DNA from: Gottschalkiaceae bacterium SANA
GTDB lineage: Bacteria; Bacillota; Clostridia; Tissierellales; GPF-1
DNA: 64,000 nucleotides
Direction of reading: 5' to 3'
Assembly (NCBI GenBank): GCA_036323355.1
Contig: AP028876.1
Span: forward strand, 1,178,001-1,242,000
Position 1 is the stretch's first letter; the number at the start of each line of letters is the position of its first letter. Of the stretch, positions 34,490 through 43,964 are shown piece by piece. Below the pieces are notes generated by a model. It was not told where the DNA came from and searched no databases. It worked only from the letters and a program-made list of their open reading frames with translations. A program made the translations under genes and the position numbers.

Positions 34490-34981
34490 ATGAAGGTAGG
34501 CATTGTAATGGGATCCGATTCGGATTTCCCGATTGTTGAAAAAGCATTGGCCGTATTCAAGGATTTTGGGGTTGAGGTGGAGTGTCGAGTCTTATCGGCG
34601 CATCGCACACCAGATCAAGCAGCTGAATTTGCAAAAACTGCAGAAGAACGTGGATTATCTGTGATTCTTGGTTTTGCCGGAATGGCAGCGCATTTGCCTG
34701 GAGTTTTGGCAGCGATGACGACGCTTCCTGTTATTGGAGTGCCGGTTACATCTGGTGCCCTTCAAGGCATGGATGCCATGCTGGCCATGGTGCAAATGCC
34801 TCCTGGAATTCCAGTGGCAACGGTTGCTGTCAACGGCGGAAAGAATGCGGCGATCTTGGCCATTCAAATGATGGCGTTGAAATCGGACGATTTAAAAGAA
34901 AAGTTGCACGCCAATAAGGCAGACCAAGCAGCTGCCGTATTAAAAAAAGATCAAATGATGCAAGAGCGGATCAAGGGATAG
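34490..34981 (+). CDS. purE: 5-(carboxyamino)imidazole ribonucleotide mutase or AIR carboxylase
   Basis: A 163-residue PurE. Motifs GSDSDFPIVEKAL, LSAHRTPDQAAEFA, FAGMAAHLPGVLAAM and GVPVTSGALQGMDAML. Sequence is class I-like (SAHRTPD, AAHLPG), which normally works with PurK, yet no purK is in the operon; PurK may be elsewhere or the enzyme may use CO2 directly. Confidence 0.93.
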   Translation: MKVGIVMGSDSDFPIVEKALAVFKDFGVEVECRVLSAHRTPDQAAEFAKTAEERGLSVILGFAGMAAHLPGVLAAMTTLPVIGVPVTSGALQGMDAMLAMVQMPPGIPVATVAVNGGKNAAILAIQMMALKSDDLKEKLHANKADQAAAVLKKDQMMQERIKG

Positions 34982-34993
34982 GAGGAGACGATT

Positions 34994-35701
34994 ATGGAAA
35001 AGGGAAAATTGTTGTACGAAGGTAAGGCAAAGCAGGTTTATGCGACGGGAAATCCAGACGAGGTTATTGTTTTTTATAAGGATGATGCCACCGCATTCAA
35101 TGGAGGAAAGAAGGGTACAATCACAGGCAAGGGCGTGATTAACAATCAAATGAGTGCCATTCTTTTTGAGATGTTGGAAGCCAAGGGCATCCCTACACAT
35201 ATGCTTTCTGTTTTGTCTGAACGAGAGCAATTGGTTCGATCCGTTGAGATCGTTCCTCTTGAGGTCATTATTCGTAATACGGCAGCCGGTTCCATGTGTA
35301 AGCGCCTAGGCATTGAAGAAGGTATGGAATTGTTGGAGCCGATCTTTGAGATCTGCTACAAAAATGATGAATTTGGTGATCCTTTGATCAATGATGATCA
35401 TGCTGTTGCCTTGGGTTTGGCGACTCGCCAAGAGATTAAAACGATCAAGGACTATACCATGAAGATTAACGAGATGCTACTTGCCTTCTTTGCAGAGCGA
35501 GGCATCCGTTTGATTGACTTTAAATTGGAATTCGGTCGTTACAAGGGCGAAATTCTTTTGGCGGATGAGATTTCTCCAGATACCTGCCGATTTTGGGATG
35601 CAGAAACTGGGAAGAAACTAGACAAAGATCGTTTTAGAAGAGATCTTGGGGATGTTGAATCGGTTTACGCGGAAATGCTTTCGCGTGTGAAGGGAGAATA
35701 A
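34994..35701 (+). CDS. purC: SAICAR synthase
   Basis: A 235-residue ligase joining CAIR and aspartate. Motifs [35 protein letters not shown] (ATP loop), [41 protein letters not shown] and [16 protein letters not shown] upstream. One base separates it from purF. Confidence 0.96.
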   Translation: MEKGKLLYEGKAKQVYATGNPDEVIVFYKDDATAFNGGKKGTITGKGVINNQMSAILFEMLEAKGIPTHMLSVLSEREQLVRSVEIVPLEVIIRNTAAGSMCKRLGIEEGMELLEPIFEICYKNDEFGDPLINDDHAVALGLATRQEIKTIKDYTMKINEMLLAFFAERGIRLIDFKLEFGRYKGEILLADEISPDTCRFWDAETGKKLDKDRFRRDLGDVESVYAEMLSRVKGE

Positions 35702-35702
35702 G

Positions 35703-37097
35703 ATGGTCCAGGATCCTTGGGGCGCAGAAGAACTGCATGAAGAGTGCGGTGTCATCGGCGTTTATAACGAACCGGGAATTAACGCAGCGGAATCCATTTA
35801 CTATGGCCTGTATGCTTTGCAACATCGTGGACAGGAAAGTGCCGGCATTGCAGTCAATGATCAGAAAAGAATTCAGTCCCACAAGGGAATGGGTCTGGTC
35901 TCAGATGTTTTTCGAGATCCCAATATGGAAATTTTCAAGGGTAATATCGGTATTGGCCATGTACGCTACTCCACATCGGGAGAAAGTGAAATTGAAAATG
36001 CTCAGCCGATCGTTGCCAATTACCGAGATAGCCAGATTGCTTTGGCACACAATGGAAATCTCGTCAACGCCAAGGCCCTTCGCAATATGCTTCAGGATGC
36101 TGGGGTTGTCTTTCAAACAACAATCGACACAGAAGTCATTCTGAATTTAATAGCCAGAAATTATAAGGCAGACTTATTGGAAGCCATCAAACGTGTTGGG
36201 GAAATTATCAAGGGTGCTTATGCCTTGGTTTTAACCATTGATGATCATTTGATTGGTCTACGCGATCCCCATGGGATGCGACCCATGTGCTTAGGGAAGA
36301 CGGCGGATGGCTATGTATTGGCATCGGAATCTTGTGCCCTAGACGCCATTGGAGCCAAGCTGGTGAGGGATGTTGAACCTGGTGAGATTATCTCCATTGG
36401 ACCAGAAGGCATTCGTTCTGACCGATTGAATCAGTGGACCAAGAAACGATTATGCATTTTCGAATTGCTCTACTTTGCTCGCCCAGACTCTGTTATGGAC
36501 GGGATTGGTGTCTATGATTCCCGGCAGCGTGCGGGACAAATTTTGGCGGATGAATTCCCTGTTGAAGCGGACATCGTTGTTGGCGTACCAGATTCTGGTA
36601 TTCCCGCAGCCATCGGCTATGCAGAACGATCTGGCATTCCTTATGGAATTGGATTGATAAAAAACAAATATATTGGCAGAACCTTTATTCAGCCGAATCA
36701 AGAGCAACGAGAAAAGGGTGTTCGAATCAAGTTAAATCCATTGAAGGGGAATATTGAGGGAAAGCGAGTGATCCTTGTGGATGATTCCATCGTTCGTGGT
36801 ACCACTTCAAAACGCCTGGTGGAACTCTTGCGAGAGGCAGGCGCTAAAGAAGTTCATTTCCGTGTGTCGAGTCCGCCGGTTGCTTATAGCTGTCATTTTG
36901 GAATTGATACCCCCTATCGAAAGCAATTGATTGCTTCGAATATGTCGGTTGAAGAGATCAAGGACATGATTGGTGCGGATAGCCTGGGATATATTTCTTT
37001 AGATGGGCTTGAAGATGCTTGTGGAAGAGACCGTGGCTATTGTCGAGCGTGTTTTGATGGAGATTACCCAATGGAGGTGCCTTTCGATGTCGAGTAA
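35703..37097 (+). CDS. purF: Amidophosphoribosyltransferase
   Basis: A 464-residue enzyme of the first committed purine step. A 14-residue propeptide precedes the catalytic Cys15 (HEECGVIGVY), as in the Bacillus-type enzyme. Glutaminase motifs YGLYALQHRGQESAGI and GHVRYSTSG; PRPP motif VILVDDSIVRGTTSKRL. Cys residues in CHFGIDTP and CGRDRGYCRACF match the [4Fe-4S] ligands of oxygen-sensitive PurF. The 3' end overlaps purM by 11 bases. Confidence 0.96.
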   Translation: MVQDPWGAEELHEECGVIGVYNEPGINAAESIYYGLYALQHRGQESAGIAVNDQKRIQSHKGMGLVSDVFRDPNMEIFKGNIGIGHVRYSTSGESEIENAQPIVANYRDSQIALAHNGNLVNAKALRNMLQDAGVVFQTTIDTEVILNLIARNYKADLLEAIKRVGEIIKGAYALVLTIDDHLIGLRDPHGMRPMCLGKTADGYVLASESCALDAIGAKLVRDVEPGEIISIGPEGIRSDRLNQWTKKRLCIFELLYFARPDSVMDGIGVYDSRQRAGQILADEFPVEADIVVGVPDSGIPAAIGYAERSGIPYGIGLIKNKYIGRTFIQPNQEQREKGVRIKLNPLKGNIEGKRVILVDDSIVRGTTSKRLVELLREAGAKEVHFRVSSPPVAYSCHFGIDTPYRKQLIASNMSVEEIKDMIGADSLGYISLDGLEDACGRDRGYCRACFDGDYPMEVPFDVE

Positions 37098-38124
37098 AGT
37101 AAATAAGCCTTTGACCTATGCTCAAGCGGGAGTTGATAAGGAAGCAGGTTATGAAGCAGTAAAAAGAATGAAGTCGCATGTTGCGCGCACCATGAGGCCT
37201 GAGGTTTTAACGTCTCTTGGGGGATTTGGCGGCGGATTTAGTCTGCCGACCGGATATGAAGAACCTGTTTTGGTTTCTGGCACTGATGGGGTTGGAACCA
37301 AGCTGAAGGTGGCTTTTGCCATGGATCAGCATAATACCGTTGGGATTGATTGCGTTGCCATGTGTGTTAATGATATCCTATGTCAGGGAGCTGAACCTTT
37401 GTTCTTCTTGGATTATATTGCCGTTGGCAAGAATGATCCAGAGCGCATTGAGGCCATTGTTGCAGGGGTTGCAGAAGGCTGTGTTCAGTCCAATGCGGCT
37501 TTGATCGGTGGTGAAACTGCCGAGATGCCTGGCATGTATGAGGAAAACGAATATGATTTGGCTGGATTTGCCGTTGGGGTTGTCGAAAAGGCAAAGATGA
37601 TCACTGGCAGTGAAATTGCTCCTGGTGACAAACTAATTGGTCTTGCTTCTAGCGGACTTCATTCCAATGGATTTTCCCTTTTCCGAAAGGTAATGGAAAG
37701 AGCAGAGATGAGTTGGGACACACCGGTTACTCAAGGGGCTCCATCTTTTGGAGAGGTGGCATTGACGCCAACAAAGATCTATGTAAAGCCGATTTTAGCG
37801 GTATTAAAAGAGATTGAAATCAAGGGAATGAGCCATATTACCGGTGGTGGTTTATATGAGAATGTACCGCGCGTTCTCCCTGAAAACTGTGATGCAGTCA
37901 TTGATTTTGAAGCGATTCCCAAGCAGGCGATCTTTAGCCGCATTCAAGAATTAGGCGGAATTGAAAGCAAGGAAATGTTGGGAACCTTTAATATGGGCGT
38001 GGGCTTTGTGATCATCGTATCACCAGAGAATGAAAGAGCAGCTTTGAAACTTTTGGCTCATGCAGGGGAGGAAGCTTTCTTGCTGGGCGAGATTATTGCC
38101 GGAAATCAAGAGGTGAAACTATGA
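37087..38124 (+). CDS. purM: Phosphoribosylformylglycinamidine cyclo-ligase
   Basis: A 345-residue AIR synthetase. Motifs LTYAQAGVDKEAGYEAVKRM, VSGTDGVGTKLKVAF, GIDCVAMCVNDILCQGAEPL, GGETAEMPGMY and SHITGGGLYENVPRVLP. I chose ATG 37087 (GGAGGT ten bases upstream), which matches the family N-terminus; the earlier in-frame ATG at 37003 would lie deep inside purF. Confidence 0.95.
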   Translation: MSSKVNKPLTYAQAGVDKEAGYEAVKRMKSHVARTMRPEVLTSLGGFGGGFSLPTGYEEPVLVSGTDGVGTKLKVAFAMDQHNTVGIDCVAMCVNDILCQGAEPLFFLDYIAVGKNDPERIEAIVAGVAEGCVQSNAALIGGETAEMPGMYEENEYDLAGFAVGVVEKAKMITGSEIAPGDKLIGLASSGLHSNGFSLFRKVMERAEMSWDTPVTQGAPSFGEVALTPTKIYVKPILAVLKEIEIKGMSHITGGGLYENVPRVLPENCDAVIDFEAIPKQAIFSRIQELGGIESKEMLGTFNMGVGFVIIVSPENERAALKLLAHAGEEAFLLGEIIAGNQEVKL

Positions 38125-38753
38125 AGCAAAAGAAACGCATAGCTGTAATGATCTCGGGTAACGGAAGTAATTTGCAAGCCTTGATCGATCACCAAGACAG
38201 TCTCGATGGCGAGATTGTCTTGGTTTTGTCGAGCAATGAAGAGGCCAAGGGTCTTGAACGGGCACGGGCTGTTGGCATTGATGGAATCTGTATTGATTCT
38301 AATGCCTTTGCCGAGCGAAGTGTATACGAGCAGATGATGTTGAATACATTAGAGGCCTATCAGGTCGATTTGATTGTCTTGGCTGGGTACATGAGAATTC
38401 TTGGACCTACCTTTATTCAAACCTATGCCAATCGATTGGTGAATGTGCACCCGGCTCTTTTGCCCTCCTTTGGGGGACCAGGCTATTATGGGGAACGTGT
38501 GCATCAAGCGGTGTTGGATGCTGGTGTTAAAGTAACGGGCGCAACGGTACATTTTGTAACGGAAGAAACGGACGCAGGTCCGATTATCTTACAGGAGTGC
38601 GTACGGGTTCAGCAAAAGGATACAATAGCCCTTTTGCAAAAAAAAGTACTAGAGGTGGAACATCGCCTATTGGTGGCAGCCGTTCGGCTTTTTTGCCAGG
38701 ATCGGTTGATTGTAAATCATAATTGTGTTGATATTGTGGGAATGGAGGAGTAG
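38121..38753 (+). CDS. purN: Phosphoribosylglycinamide formyltransferase
   Basis: A 210-residue folate-dependent GAR transformylase. Motifs ISGNGSNLQALID, LAGYMRILGPTF, VNVHPALLPSFGG (Asn and His catalytic) and GATVHFVTEETDAGPII (catalytic Asp). Overlaps purM by four bases (ATGA). Confidence 0.95.
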   Translation: MKQKKRIAVMISGNGSNLQALIDHQDSLDGEIVLVLSSNEEAKGLERARAVGIDGICIDSNAFAERSVYEQMMLNTLEAYQVDLIVLAGYMRILGPTFIQTYANRLVNVHPALLPSFGGPGYYGERVHQAVLDAGVKVTGATVHFVTEETDAGPIILQECVRVQQKDTIALLQKKVLEVEHRLLVAAVRLFCQDRLIVNHNCVDIVGMEE

Positions 38754-38755
38754 GA

Positions 38756-40291
38756 ATGCCAAGAGCATTAGTAAGCGTTTTTGATAAGACAGGTGTACTG
38801 GATTTATGTAAGGGATTGGCAGAAGAGGGATGGGAGATTGTTTCTACTGGAGGAACTGCACGCCTCTTGAAAGAAGAAGGGATTGCCGTGCTTCCCATCG
38901 AAGAGGTAACGGGATTTCCTGAATGTTTGGATGGCCGTGTAAAGACTTTGCACCCGAGAATTCATGGGGGTATTTTAGCGGTTCGATCTTTGGACAGTCA
39001 TATGAAACAATTGGAAGATCTCAGTGTTTCGCCTGTGGATATGGTTGTCAACAATTTATATCCTTTTCGTGAGACCTTAGAAAAGCCAGGTTCCACTCAT
39101 GCGGAAATTATTGAGAATATTGATATTGGCGGCCCATCTATGATCCGTGCGGCAGCAAAAAATTATCAAGATGTTGCCATTTTGGTCGATCCTGCCGACT
39201 ACAAGGAAGTACTTGAAGCTATTAAAGCGGAGGGAGCTACATCGTATGCCTTGAATGAACGTTTGGCGGCAAAAGCTTTTATGCATACGGCCCATTACGA
39301 TGCCTTGATCGCCCAGTATTTCTTGGAAAAAACAGAGAATACAGAGCCGGAATTATTGACTCTGACTTTTGAACGACAACAATCCTTGCGATATGGAGAA
39401 AATCCGCATCAAAAAGCAAGTTTTTATAAGGAAGTTTTTGATACAAAGGGAAGTTTGGTGGAAGCGGACCAATTGCATGGCAAGGAATTGTCTTTTAATA
39501 ATATCCATGATACCAACGGTGCCCTGGAAATTTTGAAGGAATATGGGAACGATCTACCGACAGTCGTTGCTGTCAAGCATGCTAATCCTTGTGGGATCGC
39601 ACAGGCAGATTCTTTGTCTCAAGCATTCTTCAAGGCCAACGCGGCGGATCCTGTATCGATCTATGGTGGGATTTTAGCCATGAACCGAGAACTGGATTTG
39701 GCTACAGCAGAGCAGATTTCAAAGGTTTTCATCGAGGTGGTAGTAGCCCCAGCCTATACAGAAGAGGCGCTGGTCTGCTTGACACAAAAGAAGAATATTC
39801 GCCTGCTTCTAATGCCGACCATTACAGAGAAAAACCCTGGGAAGGATTACAAACGCGTTCTTGGCGGCTTGCTGATTCAGGATCGGGATGTGAAATTGAT
39901 GGATGGAGAGCCTTCCGTTGCAACAAAGCGAACGCCAACTGAAAAGGAATGGAAAGATCTTGATTTTGCTTGGAGAGCCGTGAAGAATTCAAAATCCAAT
40001 GGGATCTCTTTGGCCAAGGACGCTGTCTTGGTGGCTAATGGCCCTGGGCAGGTCTCTCGAATTTGGGCATTGGAGAATGCCATCAAACAGGCAAATGTGA
40101 GCCGGGAGGGCGCTTCAATGGCATCGGATGCATTTTTCCCGTTTGAGGATTGTGTGGAAGCTGCGCATGCCGCGGGCATTACTGCGATTATACAACCTGG
40201 CGGTTCTAAGAATGATCAAAGGAGCATCGATAAAGCCAATGAATATGGAATGACGATGGTCTTTACAGGCGTACGACATTTCCGTCATTAG
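38756..40291 (+). CDS. purH: AICAR transformylase/IMP cyclohydrolase
   Basis: A 511-residue bifunctional enzyme for the last two steps to IMP. N-terminal MGS-like cyclohydrolase: SVFDKTGVLDLCKGL, STGGTARLLKEEGI, GRVKTLHPRIHGGIL, NIDIGGPSMIRAAAKN. C-terminal transformylase: LRYGENPHQKASFY, AVKHANPCGIAQADS (Lys-His catalytic pair), and the end IQPGGSKNDQRSIDKANEYG. Confidence 0.96.
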   Translation: MPRALVSVFDKTGVLDLCKGLAEEGWEIVSTGGTARLLKEEGIAVLPIEEVTGFPECLDGRVKTLHPRIHGGILAVRSLDSHMKQLEDLSVSPVDMVVNNLYPFRETLEKPGSTHAEIIENIDIGGPSMIRAAAKNYQDVAILVDPADYKEVLEAIKAEGATSYALNERLAAKAFMHTAHYDALIAQYFLEKTENTEPELLTLTFERQQSLRYGENPHQKASFYKEVFDTKGSLVEADQLHGKELSFNNIHDTNGALEILKEYGNDLPTVVAVKHANPCGIAQADSLSQAFFKANAADPVSIYGGILAMNRELDLATAEQISKVFIEVVVAPAYTEEALVCLTQKKNIRLLLMPTITEKNPGKDYKRVLGGLLIQDRDVKLMDGEPSVATKRTPTEKEWKDLDFAWRAVKNSKSNGISLAKDAVLVANGPGQVSRIWALENAIKQANVSREGASMASDAFFPFEDCVEAAHAAGITAIIQPGGSKNDQRSIDKANEYGMTMVFTGVRHFRH

Positions 40292-40303
40292 GAGGGAGTC
40301 ATA

Positions 40304-41548
40304 ATGAAAGTATTGATATTGGGAAACGGCGGTCGAGAACACGCAATCGCATGGAAGATTGCGCAGAGCCCCCAGTGTAGCAGCCTGCTGGTTGCACCGG
40401 GCAACGCTGGAACCAAAGAGATTGCAGAAAATATTGACTTAAATCCTACGGATGTGGAAGCCGTTGTTGCCTATTGCCACAACAAGCAAGTGGACTTAGT
40501 TGTTGTGGGGCCGGAAGCACCATTGGTTATTGGTATTGTGGATCGCTTGGAGGCGGAAGGAATCAAAGCCTTTGGTCCAAAACAGGCGGCAGCGGAGTTG
40601 GAAGGCAGCAAGAGCTTTTCGAAACGGTTCATGGACCGCCATTTCATTCCAACGGCAGGATACTCGGAAGCGTCTTCTGCAGCCGAGGTGAAGGCGCACT
40701 TGGATGAAATGAGTTTGCCGGTAGTTTTGAAAGCAGATGGCCTTGCAGCTGGAAAAGGTGTTTATATTTGCTTTACTCAAACAGAGATTGAAGAAGCCTT
40801 GGATGATTTGTTTGTGAAGGAACGTTTTGGTGAGTCTGGAAAGCTGGTTGTGATCGAAGAGTTTATGGAGGGTACGGAAGCCTCTTTGCTTTGTTTCTGT
40901 GACGGCAAGCATTTGTTTCCGATGGAGAGCGCAAAGGATCATAAACGGATCTTTGATAATGATCAGGGACCCAATACAGGTGGTATGGGATGCGTTTCTC
41001 CCAATCCAGAAGTCACGCCTGCATGGATGGAACAAATTGAAAGAGAAATTCTTGTGCCGATCGAATTGGGATTTGCAGCGGAGCCTTGGGACTTTAAAGG
41101 TATTCTCTTTATCGGATTAATGTTGACCAGTGACGGACCGAAAGTGTTAGAATTTAATGTACGATTGGGCGATCCCGAGACGCAATCGGTTCTGCCACGA
41201 TTGAAGAGCGATCTGTTGGACTTGATTGTGAAGACCCTTGATGGGAATTTGCATAAGTCGGATTTTGTTTGGGATCCTGCGGTTTGTGTCAGTGTTGTGG
41301 CTGCCTCAAAGGGGTATCCGCTTACATCGACCAAGGGGTGTATCATCGAAGGGCTAGAGGCTTGTAGTGAACTGGTTTTTCATGCCGGCACCAAGGCAGA
41401 AGACGGAAAGTTGTTTACCAATGGCGGACGTGTTCTTGCGGTTTCAGCGCTGGGCAATACCCTGGACAAAGCCTATGAAAAAGCGTATCGGGCAATGGAT
41501 ACCATTAAATTTGAAGGCAAACAAATACGAAGAGATATCGGAAAATAA
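40304..41548 (+). CDS. purD: Phosphoribosylamine-glycine ligase
   Basis: A 414-residue ATP-grasp ligase. Motifs ILGNGGREHAIAWKIAQS, VGPEAPLVIGIVDRLEAEGI, VLKADGLAAGKGVYIC, EEFMEGTEASLLCFCDG, DHKRIFDNDQGPNTGGMG and EFNVRLGDPETQSVLPRL. Last gene of the pur operon; its promoter-side partner is the permease at 29356. Confidence 0.96.
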   Translation: MKVLILGNGGREHAIAWKIAQSPQCSSLLVAPGNAGTKEIAENIDLNPTDVEAVVAYCHNKQVDLVVVGPEAPLVIGIVDRLEAEGIKAFGPKQAAAELEGSKSFSKRFMDRHFIPTAGYSEASSAAEVKAHLDEMSLPVVLKADGLAAGKGVYICFTQTEIEEALDDLFVKERFGESGKLVVIEEFMEGTEASLLCFCDGKHLFPMESAKDHKRIFDNDQGPNTGGMGCVSPNPEVTPAWMEQIEREILVPIELGFAAEPWDFKGILFIGLMLTSDGPKVLEFNVRLGDPETQSVLPRLKSDLLDLIVKTLDGNLHKSDFVWDPAVCVSVVAASKGYPLTSTKGCIIEGLEACSELVFHAGTKAEDGKLFTNGGRVLAVSALGNTLDKAYEKAYRAMDTIKFEGKQIRRDIGK

Positions 41549-41552
41549 AGGA

Positions 41553-41586
41553 AAAGAGGCTTGAGAAAATTCAAGCCTCTTTTCTT
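41553..41586 (+). terminator. Terminator of the pur operon
   Basis: AAAGAGGCTTGA and TCAAGCCTCTTT form a perfect 12-bp stem (41553-41582) around a six-base loop, followed by TTCTTT. Confidence 0.9.
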
Positions 41587-41628
41587 TATAATTCTTTATT
41601 TGAAAGTTTTATGCTTATTTTTGCGCAC

Positions 41629-43767
41629 CTAATTTTTTGAATCATCGAGAAGATGGAGCAATTGATCGATGGGTTGTGGATGATAAAATAGATAGCCCTG
41701 TGCATGCTTGCATCCAAATTGAATCAGCAAATCTCTTTGCGTTTTTGTTTCAACACCCTCTGCGATGACATCGAGAGAGAGTTCGCGTGCGAGGGCAAGG
41801 ATCGAACGGATTATGGTTGCATCACGTGTGTCGGCAGAAACCAGACCATTTACAAACCGTCGATCGATTTTAATGATATCAATGGGGAGATCTTGGAGAA
41901 GACGTAGAGTTGATTGTGACGTCCCAAAATCATCTAGTGAGATACGGAAATGATCGGATCTAAGGGCGTTTAAATGTTCGTACATCTGTGGAATGGCGGC
42001 AACTGCCATTCGTTCGGTAATTTCAAATTCCAATAAGGAATAGGGGAGATTCTTAACATCCATTTGCTCGTGAATCCATTGAATTAATTCATCATCAATT
42101 TCTGTACCAGCCAAGTTAACGGCAATGGGAAAATCGATTTGGAATTTCTCTCGAATCATGGCAATAAGATCGATACTTTGCTGAATGATACAGAAACTTA
42201 CTTTCTTAATAAGTCCGGTCTGTTCAGCAATTGGGATAAATTCACTGGGATTGTGAATGCTATTGCCTTTGTCATCGAGCCAACGCGCCAATGCTTCCGC
42301 TCCAATGATCCGGCCGGAATTAATGTCGATCAGGGGTTGGAAGTAGGCAGTTAATCCTTTTTTCTGCAAGACATCGCGCAAGGCGAGAGAGATTTGCAGA
42401 CTCTGCTCGGATTTTTCAAACATAGCTGCTTCATAGAAGGCATAGCTTGTATGGTCCACGAGTTTTGCATGATACATAGCTGTATCTGCCTGCTGGATCA
42501 AACCATCGATTTGGTCGCTCATAGTGGGGTGTTGTGTAATTCCCATGCTGAGGCGAAGTGGATATCGAATGGAGCCCAAGTGATATTCATCCGTTAATAT
42601 ACTTTCCAGGTGGCGAAGCTTAGATTTTAGCTCAAGTAAGACATCGGGTGAATGGGGAAGTACATAAATTAAAATAAACTCATCGCCTCCCCAGCGAAAG
42701 CAGAGGTTATCTGGAAGCATAGCTTTTTTTAGGCGGCTGGAAAAGGCCTTTAGAAGGATATCGCCCATGCTATGGCCGTGTACATCATTTAGTTCTTTGA
42801 AGTTATTGATATCTAGATAGATCAAAAAGAAATGGGTCGACTGATCGATCAAGGATTGAATTTCTTCATTCATTTTTCGGCGGTTGGGCAATTCTGTTAA
42901 AGCATCATAGTAACTGGCATGCAGCAGTTGTTTATCAAGATGATGATTTCGAACCAACAGCAGTGTATAAAGCAGAAGAATCGACATAATACTTACAAAA
43001 CCCAGCAAGCGGAACCATCGATAGCTGACAATAGGCCATTGTGTATGCTTTGGCAGGCCGGAAAAAACGATTATATGATCAAAATAGGGAAAAGCTATGG
43101 TTTGAAGAGACTCTCCAGATAGAGAGGCACTCTCGTTAAAGGCTGTATTTTCTGTTCCAAGTGTGTAGTTAAAATAGGGGTCATCATCGAGGCTTAGTTC
43201 GGAAATGAGGTAATCAAGATCGACGACAACGTTAACAAGACCCCATAGTTGACCGTTTTCAAATATGGGTGAACGCAAAACAAGTCCTTGGCCCCCTTGG
43301 CGCAAGGGATAGGGTCCATTAATAACAACCGAGCGCGTTTCCTGCATGCGTTGAAGCGCGTCTTGCACATCTTTTCGGGGATCGTCGTATAGATTGTGGC
43401 CCAAGGTTTCTTCGTTTCCTTCAAGTGGATAGACATAGCGTTGAATTCCGTTTGGTGCGACCGAATAATTCTTGATCCCTTTTAATAAAGATTGATTATT
43501 AGAAGCGAAGCGTTCAAATCGTTCATCAAAATCAAGGTCCTTACGAGTGGATTCGACGAAGGCACTTATACTTGTCATATGATTAGAGAGCAGATTCAGT
43601 TGTGACTTAACCTGCGTGCTCTTGACAAGAAAGTGTTCCTTCATTTGATTGTTCAGCGCATTCTTGTGAGCGTTCTCCAAACGGCTTGTAAAGTTTATCA
43701 AGAGTGATGTCAGGATAATGGATGCTAAAATTCCAATTATAAATAGCCAAACTTTTGTCCGTTTCAT
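41629..43767 (-). CDS. Membrane GGDEF-EAL c-di-GMP signalling protein
   Basis: A 712-residue protein: membrane helix at about 8-25, an extracytoplasmic Cache/CHASE-like sensing domain (about 30-245), a second helix near 250-270, then GGDEF (about 285-445) and EAL (about 455-710). The active site RWGGDEFILIY near 359 is intact; I see no upstream RxxD inhibitory site. The EAL domain keeps AEALARW, AVNLAG, FEITERM, LDDFGTS, IKIDRRFV, IAEGVET and QGYLFYHP, the residues needed for hydrolysis. Net activity (making or degrading c-di-GMP) cannot be read. Single gene, convergent with the pur operon. Confidence 0.93.
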   Translation of the reverse strand: MKRTKVWLFIIGILASIILTSLLINFTSRLENAHKNALNNQMKEHFLVKSTQVKSQLNLLSNHMTSISAFVESTRKDLDFDERFERFASNNQSLLKGIKNYSVAPNGIQRYVYPLEGNEETLGHNLYDDPRKDVQDALQRMQETRSVVINGPYPLRQGGQGLVLRSPIFENGQLWGLVNVVVDLDYLISELSLDDDPYFNYTLGTENTAFNESASLSGESLQTIAFPYFDHIIVFSGLPKHTQWPIVSYRWFRLLGFVSIMSILLLYTLLLVRNHHLDKQLLHASYYDALTELPNRRKMNEEIQSLIDQSTHFFLIYLDINNFKELNDVHGHSMGDILLKAFSSRLKKAMLPDNLCFRWGGDEFILIYVLPHSPDVLLELKSKLRHLESILTDEYHLGSIRYPLRLSMGITQHPTMSDQIDGLIQQADTAMYHAKLVDHTSYAFYEAAMFEKSEQSLQISLALRDVLQKKGLTAYFQPLIDINSGRIIGAEALARWLDDKGNSIHNPSEFIPIAEQTGLIKKVSFCIIQQSIDLIAMIREKFQIDFPIAVNLAGTEIDDELIQWIHEQMDVKNLPYSLLEFEITERMAVAAIPQMYEHLNALRSDHFRISLDDFGTSQSTLRLLQDLPIDIIKIDRRFVNGLVSADTRDATIIRSILALARELSLDVIAEGVETKTQRDLLIQFGCKHAQGYLFYHPQPIDQLLHLLDDSKN

Positions 43768-43920
43768 ATTGCCCTCCCTTCATATCTTTACCCTTATCAT
43801 AACGGATATATTGATCACTATTCCTTTTTAAGAATTTTATGGAAATTGCGACTATTCGATTTTGCTGATTTTATCGAAATAAGGGTTGATTAATGACGAA
43901 AAAGACGCTAATGTATTAGG

Positions 43921-43937
43921 CATATGTAAAACATATG
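43921..43937. promoter_or_regulatory. Inverted repeat upstream of the liv operon
   Basis: CATATGT-AAA-ACATATG lies 28 bases before the first binding-protein gene. It could be an operator near the start point. No regulator is assigned. Confidence 0.4.
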
Positions 43938-43964
43938 ACAAAAACGAAATAGGGGGAGCAAAAG

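Noticed and set aside
40496-41035. 179-codon minus-strand frame opposite purD
   Set aside because: Antisense to a clear purD with no start signals or domain; a compositional shadow.
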